From UBA1479 sp040216635 (GTDB lineage: Bacteria > Pseudomonadota > Alphaproteobacteria > Rhodospirillales > Casp-alpha2): DNA of 64,000 bases. This document shows positions 7,948-16,743 of the stretch, one piece after another. Every line of letters starts with the position of its first letter. Position 1 is the stretch's first letter. The stretch lies in assembly GCA_040216635.1 (NCBI GenBank), contig JAVJOU010000005.1, positions 102,839 through 166,838 of the forward strand, written 5' to 3'. The notes below the pieces were generated by a model. It saw nothing but the letters and a program-made list of their open reading frames with translations, searched no databases and was not told where the DNA came from. A program made the position numbers and the translations under genes.

Positions 7948-9039
7948 TTAATTCGCATTCGGTATGTTCAGGAAGGTCAGCAGGACGAACCTGTGTCCCT
8001 TGGTGACGGGCATGACCTCGTGCAGCATGGAGCAGGAAAAAACCACCGCCGCCCCTTTTTCCGGGCGGAACAGTTCCGGCCCGTATTCGGGAAAGCGCAA
8101 ATCACCGCCTTCATATTCGTCCGTGTTCAAGTTAAGGGTCACCGCGAACCGGCGATGTTTGGTCGCGGGGCTGGCATCGTCGCGATGAACATTGAAGAAG
8201 CCCGCTTTTTCCGCCTGGTAACAGCCGATCTTGAAGGTTTCGACCGCATACCCTTCAAAATGGAAGGCTTTCGTGACTTCGGGCACCAAGCGCGGCATCA
8301 ATCTGTCCAGCAGCCGCTGCTCGATCGCCTTGTCGCGCATGTAATAGTCTTCGCGCCGTTTCGAGGTCGGCACGACCTGCACGCCGCCGCCGGCCGATGA
8401 GCCCACGGCGATCGTGCCGTCTTCGCGAGGACCGTTGTGCCACAGCCCGATCAGCCAATCACAGTCTTCGGGATCAAGCGCCCGGGGAATCATCAGGGCG
8501 GGTGCGCCGCGTTGTACGACGGATTCGGTGCGTCCATGTTCCGCCAGAACCAGCATGTCGTTGACCCAAGCCGAGAGACCGTCGGTTCCCGTGGATAGAT
8601 TGCGCACGCCGACCAGGCGCTGATTGGGGTCCAGTACGTAGATTGCCGGTGCCGCCGTGCCGGAAATGCCGGCGAAGCCGTTGGTGATTTCCGCCCCCGG
8701 GTCGGCCAGCACGCGGTGCGGCCAATCGGCGGCCTTTTTCTGTTGGGCCGCTGCGGCCTGATCACCCGCGACGATGGTGATGACCTGTGCCGATTTTTGG
8801 GCCAGCGCCGCAGGGGCCAGGCCGCCCGCAGTCAATGTCTCGAGGTCCGCTCCGCCCGAGAACACCATGATCACGGGTCCGCCCGTGACGGCGGAATAGA
8901 ATTCAAAGGTTTTGCCTTCGGAATCGCGGCACGCGAACAAGGGGGTGTGGTCGCCCCGGGCGTACTGGGGGCGGGCGGGCGGCACGAACGTGGGGGCTGC
9001 TGTGGTGATGGCTTTCTTCCTCGCGCTGTGCGGTTGCAA
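7948..9039 (-). CDS. Redoxin-like domain fused to 2OG-Fe(II) dioxygenase
   Basis: The 363-residue protein has two parts. Residues about 22-165 look like a peroxiredoxin/AhpC fold (ARGDHTPLFACRDSEGKTF, VIMVFSGGADLETL, PAIYVLDPNQRLVGV), but the position that normally holds the peroxidatic cysteine is SGGAD, so it is probably not a peroxidase. Residues about 180-363 are a prolyl-4-hydroxylase-like oxygenase with iron ligands H285, D287 (HRDD) and H340 (SMLHEV), and R350 for 2-oxoglutarate. It is cytoplasmic with no signal peptide. The substrate is unknown. It is divergent from the following membrane-protein gene. Confidence 0.82.
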   Translation of the reverse strand: MQPHSARKKAITTAAPTFVPPARPQYARGDHTPLFACRDSEGKTFEFYSAVTGGPVIMVFSGGADLETLTAGGLAPAALAQKSAQVITIVAGDQAAAAQQKKAADWPHRVLADPGAEITNGFAGISGTAAPAIYVLDPNQRLVGVRNLSTGTDGLSAWVNDMLVLAEHGRTESVVQRGAPALMIPRALDPEDCDWLIGLWHNGPREDGTIAVGSSAGGGVQVVPTSKRREDYYMRDKAIEQRLLDRLMPRLVPEVTKAFHFEGYAVETFKIGCYQAEKAGFFNVHRDDASPATKHRRFAVTLNLNTDEYEGGDLRFPEYGPELFRPEKGAAVVFSCSMLHEVMPVTKGHRFVLLTFLNIPNAN

Positions 9040-9108
9040 TCAGCGCGGGCGATGATAACAGAGAAGTCCGGATCGACAAACCCCCGCACGCGCCGACATA
9101 ATCGCACA

Positions 9109-10155
9109 ATGATCAAGCACCTGATCCTGTCCTTCTGCCTCATGCTTGTCGTCGTCGTCGTGCTGTTGTCGATCCAGCGGCTGGCCGGACTCGACACGGA
9201 TCTTGTGGTGTTTCGATGGCCGTTCCTGGCCGCCGCTGTTGCCAGCCATTGTCTGACACTGGCGCTGATGGCCGCGCGTCTGACGGCGGCCACGGGTGCC
9301 GGTATGCGGGGCTTCGCTGGTTTGTTCGATATGACGGTGCTGCATAATTTTCTGCTGGCGTTCCTGCCGGCACGCATGGCGGATGTCTATTATCCGTTTC
9401 TGGTCGCCGACCGGCTGGAAAGCCGATTGGCGGCAGGTGTGGGAAACCTGGTTTTGTTGCGGTTGTTGGATGTGGCGGCGATTTCCTTGATCGTTGTTGT
9501 GACCCTGCCTTGGGCCGCCGCCGACGGTTTGCAAAGCGGTTCGACAGCATTGTTATTAGCGGCGGCCCTGGGGCTGGCGGTGGTTGGTGTCATCTGGCTG
9601 GAACAGGGGCTCGCCTGGGCCGCCGTGCCAATACGCGGCGGTGCCCGGCGGCAACGGGGCCGGCGGCAGCGGCGGATATTCGTGATTTTGGTGCAGGCGC
9701 GCGGTTGGGTGCGGGGCCGGTCGACCGGGTGCCGTCTGATGCTTGCGGCGGTCAGCGTTGCAGCTTGGCTTTCAAGTGCCATGACATATTTCCTGATCTT
9801 TCGAGGGCTCGGTCTGAATCTGGATCCCGCGCAGGCCGTTCTGGCCGCGCAGCTGACGGAACTGGCGGGCGCTCTGCCGGTTCAAACCGTGGCGGGGATC
9901 GGCGCCGGAGAGGGTGTGCTCGCCGGGTTTTTGGTCCTGTTCGGCAGCGGGATGGCGTCGGCGGTGGTTCTGGCGGTATGGTGCCGGCTTGCAATCCTGG
10001 GCGCAATCGGCGCGCTATTCATGGCTCGTGCATTGTTGATCATCGGGCGTGGGCAAACTTCCGGCAGAGGGCCGATCACAGGTCAAACGTTGATGAAGCG
10101 ATTGTTCGGTCCGGTCGAAGCCCTTCGCGGTACGGCGACGGGCTCGAATGCCTGA
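9109..10155 (+). CDS. Flippase-like integral membrane protein (UPF0104 / LPG synthase TM-domain family)
   Basis: The 348-residue protein starts at the ATG before IKHLILSFC and has about eight hydrophobic helices. The pattern FLPARMADVYYPFLVADRLE and QLTELAGALPVQTVAGIGAGEG matches the AglD/YbhN-type domain shared with the membrane half of lysyl-phosphatidylglycerol synthase. Members move or modify lipids or polyprenyl-linked glycans in the inner membrane; the exact activity is unknown. No soluble acyltransferase domain is attached, but a FemAB-like gene follows two genes later in the same overlapping operon. It overlaps the next gene by 8 bases. An upstream extension of the frame overlaps the divergent gene and is not used. 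Confidence 0.75.
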   Translation: MIKHLILSFCLMLVVVVVLLSIQRLAGLDTDLVVFRWPFLAAAVASHCLTLALMAARLTAATGAGMRGFAGLFDMTVLHNFLLAFLPARMADVYYPFLVADRLESRLAAGVGNLVLLRLLDVAAISLIVVVTLPWAAADGLQSGSTALLLAAALGLAVVGVIWLEQGLAWAAVPIRGGARRQRGRRQRRIFVILVQARGWVRGRSTGCRLMLAAVSVAAWLSSAMTYFLIFRGLGLNLDPAQAVLAAQLTELAGALPVQTVAGIGAGEGVLAGFLVLFGSGMASAVVLAVWCRLAILGAIGALFMARALLIIGRGQTSGRGPITGQTLMKRLFGPVEALRGTATGSNA

Positions 10156-10891
10156 AGGACGGCAAGGATTGAATATGGACGGGACTCACGACGGCCGGCA
10201 GACGGACAGACTGTTTCAGGATTTACAGGAACAGTTCAGCGCGGATGATCCGCGTGCCAATGGGTATGTCAGCCGGACGTTCTTCCTGCGTGAGCGCGAT
10301 GTCGTACATTCCCTGTTGGATGGCGGCTGTTCGGAGCGGCCCATCGTTGACGTTGCCTGCGGCAATGGCTTGATGGTGAGGGGGATATCAACAGCAAAGG
10401 GGCCGGTTGTCGGCGTCGATTTCAATGCTTCCGCTTGCGCTGCGGCCGGGCGAAACGGCGTTGCTGCCGTTCGCGGAGATGCCTTTCGCTTGCCCTTTGC
10501 CGATATGTCGGTCGGTGCTGTGATCAATTGTCAGTTTCTCAACCAACAGGCACCGGATAGAGCTGAACCCTTTCTTCGTGAAACCGCCCGTATTTTGCGG
10601 CCAGGGGGCAGGTTGATTTTGTTGTGGCGGGGGCAATCCCTTGCGCATCGCGGGGTATCCTTTCTGCATGGTCTATCGGGTTTTCTCGGTCTGTCGAAAA
10701 CATTTCCCCAGTACCGGCATGGGCTTGCGGGTATCGTGCAGGCGGCGTCCAAGGCAGGACTTTCCCCGGCCGAAGCGGGGGTCACGCTTGCCGTCGGTCC
10801 GGCAGGTCTTGTTGCGCCGAAAAGCCTGCAGGCGGTGCTGTTCGGTGCGTCGAATTGTCTGGTCTGCGTGAAAGAGGTGTCGGACAAATGA
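10148..10891 (+). CDS. SAM-dependent class I methyltransferase
   Basis: The protein (247 residues from the first ATG) has motif I IVDVACGNGLM, acidic motif II VVGVDFN, and the ARILRPGGRLILLWRG post-motif typical of the Methyltransf_11 family. It is cytoplasmic; a lipid or sugar target is inferred from neighbours. A second ATG at 10175 has a better ribosome-binding site (AAGGA) and could be the true start, giving 238 residues. The stop overlaps the next start (ATGA). Confidence 0.82.
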   Translation: MPEGRQGLNMDGTHDGRQTDRLFQDLQEQFSADDPRANGYVSRTFFLRERDVVHSLLDGGCSERPIVDVACGNGLMVRGISTAKGPVVGVDFNASACAAAGRNGVAAVRGDAFRLPFADMSVGAVINCQFLNQQAPDRAEPFLRETARILRPGGRLILLWRGQSLAHRGVSFLHGLSGFLGLSKTFPQYRHGLAGIVQAASKAGLSPAEAGVTLAVGPAGLVAPKSLQAVLFGASNCLVCVKEVSDK

Positions 10892-11940
10892 CTGTGGCCG
10901 TAGCTTTTGCGGACCGCGCGGATAAGGACGACTGGAACGGGTTTGTCGCCGGACGCCCCGATGCCAGCTTCTTCCATCGGTTCGAATGGCAGGAAATTCT
11001 GTCCGGCTGTTTTCCGTATCGCAACCGGGCCTTGATCGCCCACGAGAATGGGCATGTCGTCGGCGTGCTGCCGCTCATGTCCATGCACGGCCCGTTCACC
11101 GGCAAAGCCCTGATCTCCAACCCCTTGTGTGCCGAGGCGGGGCCGCTTGCCGCGACGGATGACGGCGCGCGCGCGTTGGTCGGGCGGGCGGCGAGTCTGT
11201 CGCGGGATGAGGGCGCGCGATACTTGGAATTGCGCGGCGGCATTGACGGAGAGCCGGAATTGGATGCCGGGGACGGCCGGGTATGGATCGCGTCCGGCCA
11301 ATTTTCATTTTTCGGCCGCGACCTGCCGGAAGACCCGGATGAAGTGATGAATGCGATCCCGTCCCGTCAACGCTATCTGGTGCGCCGTGCGTTTGGCCAC
11401 GGCTTGCGGGCCGAGGCGAATGGCGACCTGGACGGATTTTACGAGCTGTTCTGCCGTACGGTCAGGGGGCATGGAACGCCGCCCTATCCCAAACGATACT
11501 TCCAGGCGATGATCGAGGCTTTCCCCGATTCGATTGAAATACTGAGCGTGCGCGGCCCGCAAGGTCCTGTGTGTGCCGCGTTCTGCCTTGTCACGGAAAA
11601 AGACGTGACACCTTATTATGTCGGCGCCATACCGGACGTGCGCCGAAACGGCGGGTTTCAGTTCATGTATCACGAAATGATGCGGCGGGCCGTGGAACGG
11701 GGAATTCCGCGCGCGGAACTGGGGCGCAGCATCAACGGCAGCGGATCCTTCGCGTTCAAGAAGAATTTCGGGTTCACGGCGCGGCTGGCGAATTATCGAT
11801 TTTTAGTGAGGGGCGAGCAGGACCTGCCGACACTCGATCCGGAAAATCCGAAGCTTAAGCCGCTGCTTGCTGTGTGGCGGAAATTGCCGTTGCCGTTGAC
11901 GGTTCTGGTCGGCAACCGGCTTGCCTGGATGGCGCCTTAA
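10888..11940 (+). CDS. FemAB-like GNAT-fold acyl/peptidyl transferase
   Basis: The 350-residue protein begins at an ATGA overlap. Motifs typical of the FemAB-related proteins found with exopolysaccharide loci are seen: SFFHRFEWQEIL, LPLMSMHG, PSRQRYLVRRAF, DVTPYYVGAIPDVRRNGGFQFMYHEM split over helices, and LGRSINGSGSFAFKKNFGF near the C-terminus. FemAB proteins transfer amino acids from aminoacyl-tRNA, or other acyl groups, to envelope polymers. In this operon a lipid or glycan acceptor is likely. Its stop overlaps by 3 bases the stop of the converging deacetylase gene. Confidence 0.78.
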   Translation: MTVAVAFADRADKDDWNGFVAGRPDASFFHRFEWQEILSGCFPYRNRALIAHENGHVVGVLPLMSMHGPFTGKALISNPLCAEAGPLAATDDGARALVGRAASLSRDEGARYLELRGGIDGEPELDAGDGRVWIASGQFSFFGRDLPEDPDEVMNAIPSRQRYLVRRAFGHGLRAEANGDLDGFYELFCRTVRGHGTPPYPKRYFQAMIEAFPDSIEILSVRGPQGPVCAAFCLVTEKDVTPYYVGAIPDVRRNGGFQFMYHEMMRRAVERGIPRAELGRSINGSGSFAFKKNFGFTARLANYRFLVRGEQDLPTLDPENPKLKPLLAVWRKLPLPLTVLVGNRLAWMAP

Positions 11941-12809
11941 ATAATCTGGCCGGGATCAAAGACCGGGAGGGCTTGCGTGTTCAGTTCGCGGTCGATGCGT
12001 TCGGCCAGGGGGCCGGCGGTTGGAAATTGGTTCGGGCCGGAAAACAGCCGTTTGAATTTTTTCTCCGTCCCTCGGCGGTTGAACCAAAGTAAAATCGCAA
12101 CCCAAAGCGCCGTATCCGGCATACGCCGAAAAGGCTCGTCTGTGTCCAAATCGTAGGGGTGAATATAGGCCCAGGGAAGGGAGCTCTCGGTCGGGAGACC
12201 GCGGTGGGCGCGTTCGATAATTGCCCGCGGCAGGTAGCGCAGATAAATGCCGCCGATATAAGGGAGGGCGGTTCTAGCGAAAAGGCGCCCAGGCTTGAAC
12301 ACGGGGGCGGGCAATTCAATCAAGCCTGATTGCCAGCGAAAGGGGGTGCTTGGCGCTTCGGCAAAACCATATAGCGGCGACCACCCCGGAAGGACGCTGG
12401 ATGAATAGTCGAATCCAAGCTCCATAAGCGTTTCGGTCACCCAGGCACTTTTACGTACCAAGGACATCACGGGCGCGCGGTATCCCCGAACCGGTTGGCC
12501 GGTGATGTCTTCAAGCCAGCGTTTGTCGTCGCCCGCTTCATGGGTGAGACGTTCGGGCGTTTCGTCGGTCAATGGCCGGTGGTTTCGTGAATGGTAGCCG
12601 ATTTCGTGACCTGCATCGGCAATCGTTTTGATCAGGTCTGGAGCTTGTCGCGCGAGTTCGCCGACAACAAAGACGGTTCCTTGCAATCCCAATTCTGCCC
12701 ATAAGCCCAAGATGCGTTGTGTAGGGGCCTCGAAACGGGGGGCGTGTTGTGGGCCCAGGTGATTTTCCAGGTCCAGCGTAACCGTTACGGGATGCATCGA
12801 ATGTGTCAT
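11937..12809 (-). CDS. Polysaccharide deacetylase (NodB-like)
   Basis: The 290-residue protein shows the NodB-fold motifs of carbohydrate esterase family 4: VTLDLENH (the first acidic metal-binding motif, altered from the usual DD), GTVFVVGELA, EIGYHSRNHRPL (the HS-x-x-H metal site) and RGYRAPVMS. It lacks a signal peptide with the chosen ATG, so it should act in the cytoplasm or be released without cleavage. It would remove N-acetyl groups from a glycan made by the surrounding genes. The start lies 7 bases after the stop of the monooxygenase gene on the same strand, so the two are one transcript. Confidence 0.82.
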   Translation of the reverse strand: MTHSMHPVTVTLDLENHLGPQHAPRFEAPTQRILGLWAELGLQGTVFVVGELARQAPDLIKTIADAGHEIGYHSRNHRPLTDETPERLTHEAGDDKRWLEDITGQPVRGYRAPVMSLVRKSAWVTETLMELGFDYSSSVLPGWSPLYGFAEAPSTPFRWQSGLIELPAPVFKPGRLFARTALPYIGGIYLRYLPRAIIERAHRGLPTESSLPWAYIHPYDLDTDEPFRRMPDTALWVAILLWFNRRGTEKKFKRLFSGPNQFPTAGPLAERIDRELNTQALPVFDPGQII

Positions 12810-12816
12810 TGCCTGG

Positions 12817-13974
12817 TCAGACCATTGTGTACTTATGCTGAAAGTAGGCTTCGAAGAACCGATTGGGCAGCAGGGCCATGGCCCCGTCACGCATCCATTG
12901 ACGGGTACGATTGCCGGGGACGTACCAATGCACGGCGCCCTCGGTGGCGTCCTGAATCGAACGAAGATGGGAAAGGCGTTCGGCTTGATAGGTTTTCAAG
13001 GCGTGTTCAATTGGATGGCTAAGGATTGCCCGGGAGAGATATCCCGCGTCGGCAAACGCGGCCGCGGCGCCCCGGCCTGAAAACAAGGTCAGGCAATGGG
13101 CGGCATCGCCGACAAGCGCGACCCGCCCGTTGCACCAATCATCCATGAGAATTTGGATGGTCGGGTCCATGTAGAAACCGCCGTCTGCCGGGCAATGAGC
13201 AAGCACGTCCCGGGTGGCGGCGGGCGGGTTTTTGAATGCATCAAGCAGGATGTCCCGACGGGATGAGATGGGCGGGGCTGTCTGGTCCGTGCTTTGCCAA
13301 ACGAAAATCGCGCCCAGATCGCCTTGCCGGGTCGAAAAAACGTTCATATAGCGGTGGCGTTCCATATGGGTTTCGAACATGGCATCAAGGCTCAGGACGT
13401 TGGGCAGGCGATAGGCGGCGCACATGAGACCCAGGTGGCGGTGGCGGATTTTGTCCTCGTGAAAGGCAATGTCCCGTGTTCGGGAATTTTGGCCGTCTGC
13501 GCCGATCACCAAATCGAAGCGCTCCGTTTTGCCGGTTTCAAAAGTGACATCAACGCCGTTTGCGCCCTGTTCCAGGTGCCGTATTGAATGTCCGAAACGG
13601 ATATCGGCGAAATTTCGGGCTGTTTCGAAAACGCCTTCGACGAGGTCATCCCGCATGATTTGGATGATGTCGACGCCTTGGAACAGGCGTTGGTAATCGA
13701 GATTAAGCAAAGTTCGGCCCGCGCCGTTCAGATAGCGGGACCGGGTGATGCCTGATGCGCGTGCGCGAAGGGCGTCCATGACGCCAAGGTCGATGGCATC
13801 CTGATACGCCTGATCGCATAACCCGACGATGAAACCGCCTTGGCGTTGGCTTGGATGTTTTTCGACGACGACGACGTCGACACCATCGCGCCCCAGCCAG
13901 ATCGCTGCAGCCAATCCGGCGACGCCGGCACCGGAAATCAGTACGCGCTGTGATGTGGAAACAGACTTGTTCAT
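12817..13974 (-). CDS. FAD-dependent monooxygenase (PHBH-like)
   Basis: The 385-residue protein opens with the Rossmann dinucleotide fold VLISGAGVAGLAAAIWLGRDG, and has the DG motif VIGADGQNSRTRD and the FAD-ribityl motif RVALVGDAAHCLTLFSGRGAAAAF. This is the class A flavoprotein monooxygenase layout, which hydroxylates or epoxidises aromatic, polyketide or lipid substrates using NAD(P)H. Its place in an envelope-sugar cluster is unusual and the substrate is unknown. It is the first gene of the pair with the deacetylase. The region upstream (13975-14164) separates it from the divergent glycosyltransferase. Confidence 0.83.
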   Translation of the reverse strand: MNKSVSTSQRVLISGAGVAGLAAAIWLGRDGVDVVVVEKHPSQRQGGFIVGLCDQAYQDAIDLGVMDALRARASGITRSRYLNGAGRTLLNLDYQRLFQGVDIIQIMRDDLVEGVFETARNFADIRFGHSIRHLEQGANGVDVTFETGKTERFDLVIGADGQNSRTRDIAFHEDKIRHRHLGLMCAAYRLPNVLSLDAMFETHMERHRYMNVFSTRQGDLGAIFVWQSTDQTAPPISSRRDILLDAFKNPPAATRDVLAHCPADGGFYMDPTIQILMDDWCNGRVALVGDAAHCLTLFSGRGAAAAFADAGYLSRAILSHPIEHALKTYQAERLSHLRSIQDATEGAVHWYVPGNRTRQWMRDGAMALLPNRFFEAYFQHKYTMV

Positions 13975-14164
13975 GGAAATGATTGGCGCCCCGGCTCGCC
14001 TGTGTTTCCACCCTCGTCCATGTTGGATACATGACAGGCCGGTGTGGTGCAATGACGTTCCCTAACGGATTGAGGGGCGATCGGTTGCATCACCGGGATC
14101 TCCCCGATACAAGTCGTTCGCTCTCGAGATGCATCGTTGGGAAACATCTGAAAGAGGTTCCGCT

Positions 14165-15559
14165 GTGCTGAATGTTTCGGCGTCCGCCCATGATCTGAAA
14201 TCAGAACGTGTGCAAACGGCACTTGCGTTAGGTGTCTGTCTTGTCGTGGTGCTTGCTCAAACATTGATGCCGGAATACCGCCGTCCGGTTGCCGATGCGA
14301 ACGGCTATGCCCGGCTGGCCGTCGAACTTGCGGAGGCTTGGGCATCGCCTGGCAAAAGTGCCAGCGCCGCTATGGGGTTCTACCTCAATCCCATGTATCC
14401 GGGTTTTCTGGCGCTGTTGACGTTTGTTGATGAATCTTTCATGGCGGCCCTGAAATGCGTGCGCAGCGCGGAGGCGTCTTGCGACTTGTCGGGGTTGACG
14501 TTGGCGTTCCTGCTTCAGGGCATACTTGCCGCTCTATCGACGTTCTTCGTGTTTCTGGCGACGCGGTTGTTGACCGCGGATCTGCGCATTGCCTGGTTGA
14601 CGCTTATCATCGTGCTTTCCGTTAAGACGTTCGCGGATTATGCGCCTCAATTATTGACGGAATCACTGGCGTTCTTCTTCGTGATGCTGTTCACGTGGTT
14701 GTTGGCTGTAATCCTGAATAGCCGGGACGTGCGTTTGGCACCGGTCATATGGGCGGGTGCCGTGCTTGGCTTGGCGACACTGACCAGGCCGTCGTACCAA
14801 TACCTGATTGTCTTCATGGCACCGGTTCTGTTCCTGTGGTTCCGTTTCGGGTCTAATGCAGGGTGGCGTGTCTCTTTCCGGGCAGGTGCCGTCTTCACCG
14901 TTGCCGCGGCGGCCGTGCTGACGCCATGGGTTATCCGCAATTATCTTGATCTAGGCGTGGTCACGGTCAATTCCGGAGGTGCGCGCGTGTTCGTCGAGCG
15001 CCTGCCTTATAATCTGATGACCTGGTCGGAATGGGGGATGAGTTTCATATACTGGTTGCCCGACTTCGGCGACAATCTGGCGACAATTTTGTTTTCGAAG
15101 GAAAGTGTTCGCCGCCTGTCCTGGTATCATCCGGATTCGTTTTACATGATGGGGCGCGGCCAATTTTTCTATGACGTACGTGCCCTCGCTGCGCAGCATG
15201 CGGACCCGTTGGGCTTCATGCTGCGTGAATATGTCTGGGGTGACTTGTTTAAACATCTCGCCGTGACGGTGACATTGGCCGTGCGCGGCATGTGGGTAGG
15301 TAATTATGTCAGTCTCGTCGGTTTGATCATGCTACCGGGCTGCGTCTGGATTCTCGTCCGTCAGCAACGCTTGGTTCCGTTCCTGGTCTATTGTTTGCCG
15401 CCTTGCTTCATGTTGGGGCTTTACGCGTTTGTATCGGTCAACGTGGTTCGCTACAACGAGCCTCTGATTGCCGTGTTCGCGTTGAGCGCCGCCACGGCTA
15501 TCGTATATTTGGCGGATTTCGCGTGGACCCGCATGCGACGGATAAGGAATATTGAATGA
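14165..15559 (+). CDS. GT-C fold glycosyltransferase, ArnT/PMT-like membrane protein
   Basis: A GTG start is chosen because AAAGAGG stands 7 bases before it; an ATG at 14129 in frame is less well placed. The 464-residue protein has about 11 hydrophobic helices, an early periplasmic loop with DANGYARLAVEL and NPMYPGFLALL, and LTESLAFFF and LTRPSYQYLIVF, as in polyprenyl-phosphate-sugar-dependent transferases of family 39/83. It should add a sugar from a lipid carrier to a periplasmic acceptor (lipid A, glycan or protein). It overlaps the small SMR/EamA gene by ATGA. Confidence 0.75.
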   Translation: MLNVSASAHDLKSERVQTALALGVCLVVVLAQTLMPEYRRPVADANGYARLAVELAEAWASPGKSASAAMGFYLNPMYPGFLALLTFVDESFMAALKCVRSAEASCDLSGLTLAFLLQGILAALSTFFVFLATRLLTADLRIAWLTLIIVLSVKTFADYAPQLLTESLAFFFVMLFTWLLAVILNSRDVRLAPVIWAGAVLGLATLTRPSYQYLIVFMAPVLFLWFRFGSNAGWRVSFRAGAVFTVAAAAVLTPWVIRNYLDLGVVTVNSGGARVFVERLPYNLMTWSEWGMSFIYWLPDFGDNLATILFSKESVRRLSWYHPDSFYMMGRGQFFYDVRALAAQHADPLGFMLREYVWGDLFKHLAVTVTLAVRGMWVGNYVSLVGLIMLPGCVWILVRQQRLVPFLVYCLPPCFMLGLYAFVSVNVVRYNEPLIAVFALSAATAIVYLADFAWTRMRRIRNIE

Positions 15560-15915
15560 TGGCCTATTTGAAGCTTGCCGGTTTTCTTCTGATGATCGTC
15601 GCCGGCCAGATCTGCTTTAAAAAGGCGGCCCTTTCCGGTGCCGGGCTGGACAATATTTTCAACTCGTTTCTGAACAAATGGCTGATCGCGGCTTTCGCGA
15701 TCTACGGCACGGCAACATTCATCTGGGTCACGATCTTGCGTACCATGCCGCTGTCCGAAGCTTATCCGTTCATTGCCCTGGGCTTCATCCTTGTGCCCCT
15801 TGCCGGGGTCATGCTGTTCGGCGAACACCTTTCCCCCACACAATGGATCGGCACCGGGATGATCGTCGTCGGCATCGTGCTGGCCGGTGGTGTGGGCAGC
15901 CCCTTCAGCAGCTGA
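15556..15915 (+). CDS. Small four-helix SMR/EamA-like transporter subunit
   Basis: The 119-residue protein has four transmembrane helices and features of the SMR/EamA half-size family (AGQICFKKAALSG, AFAIYGTATFIWVTIL, LSEAYPFIALGFILVPLAG, TQWIGTGMIVVGI). It is like the ArnE/ArnF flippase subunits that carry undecaprenyl-linked aminoarabinose. It immediately follows the ArnT-like glycosyltransferase, so a role in flipping the lipid-linked sugar donor is the best inference. Confidence 0.75.
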   Translation: MMAYLKLAGFLLMIVAGQICFKKAALSGAGLDNIFNSFLNKWLIAAFAIYGTATFIWVTILRTMPLSEAYPFIALGFILVPLAGVMLFGEHLSPTQWIGTGMIVVGIVLAGGVGSPFSS

Positions 15916-15923
15916 CGGCATCC

Positions 15924-16739
15924 TCAGGATGTGTGCCGCATCGTTGTGACAAACCGCCGGACGTAGCTGTCGGCGGGGCTTGCCATGATCTCTTCCGGCG
16001 TGGCGCATTGCCGGACCGCGCCGTCCTTCAGGATCGCGACGCGGCCACCCAGGCGGCAGGCCTCGGCCAGATCGTGGGTAATCAGCACAATCGTTTTGTT
16101 CAGCCGCGACTGTAATTCCTGCAGCAAATCCTGCATGTCTCGGCGGGTCAGGGGGTCCAGCGCGGAAAACGGCTCGTCCATCAATAGAATGTCGGCGTCG
16201 GTCGCCAGCGCACGGGCCAGGCCGACGCGTTGTTGCATCCCGCCCGACAGGGTGTGCGGGAAAGCATCGGCAAAGCCGGTCAGCCCGACCGCATCGATCC
16301 ACTTTTCCGCCGTGCGGCGTTGGGCCGCGACCGTCTCGCCCCGAACGTCCAGCCCAAAGGCGACATTGTCGATGACCCGTTTGTGGGGGAACAGGCCGAA
16401 CCCTTGGAACACCATGGATGCGCGCGTCCGGCGGAAGGTCTGCAAGGTCAGCCTGTCCATTGTGTTGATGTCCGTGCCGTCGACGGTGACCGATCCCGCC
16501 GTCGGCCGCACCAGCCCGTTGATCAGACGAACCAGGGTCGATTTGCCCGAACCGGACAAACCGATCACGGCGAAGACCTCGCCGGGGTTGATCTCCAGCG
16601 TCACGCGGTCAAGCGCCAGAATCTGTTCCGTTTCGGCCATGATCCGCTCTTTCCCGGCGCCGTCCCGGGCAAGGGCAAGGGCGCTTTCAGACGCCGTGCC
16701 GAACAGCTTGATCACATTGTCGATCGCGATCCGGGCCAT
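15924..16739 (-). CDS. proV: Glycine betaine/proline-type ABC transporter ATP-binding protein
   Basis: The 271-residue ATPase has Walker A GLSGSGKST, Q-loop VFQGFGLFPH, signature LSGGMQQRVG, Walker B ILLMDEPFSALD and the H-loop LITHD. The insertion after about residue 20 (lalARDGAGKERI) and the distance to the Walker motif are typical of ProV/OpuAA. It lacks the C-terminal CBS domains of E. coli ProV and is shorter. It drives import together with the next two genes, in the order binding protein, permease, ATPase on the minus strand. Confidence 0.85.
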   Translation of the reverse strand: MARIAIDNVIKLFGTASESALALARDGAGKERIMAETEQILALDRVTLEINPGEVFAVIGLSGSGKSTLVRLINGLVRPTAGSVTVDGTDINTMDRLTLQTFRRTRASMVFQGFGLFPHKRVIDNVAFGLDVRGETVAAQRRTAEKWIDAVGLTGFADAFPHTLSGGMQQRVGLARALATDADILLMDEPFSALDPLTRRDMQDLLQELQSRLNKTIVLITHDLAEACRLGGRVAILKDGAVRQCATPEEIMASPADSYVRRFVTTMRHTS

Positions 16740-16743
16740 GATT

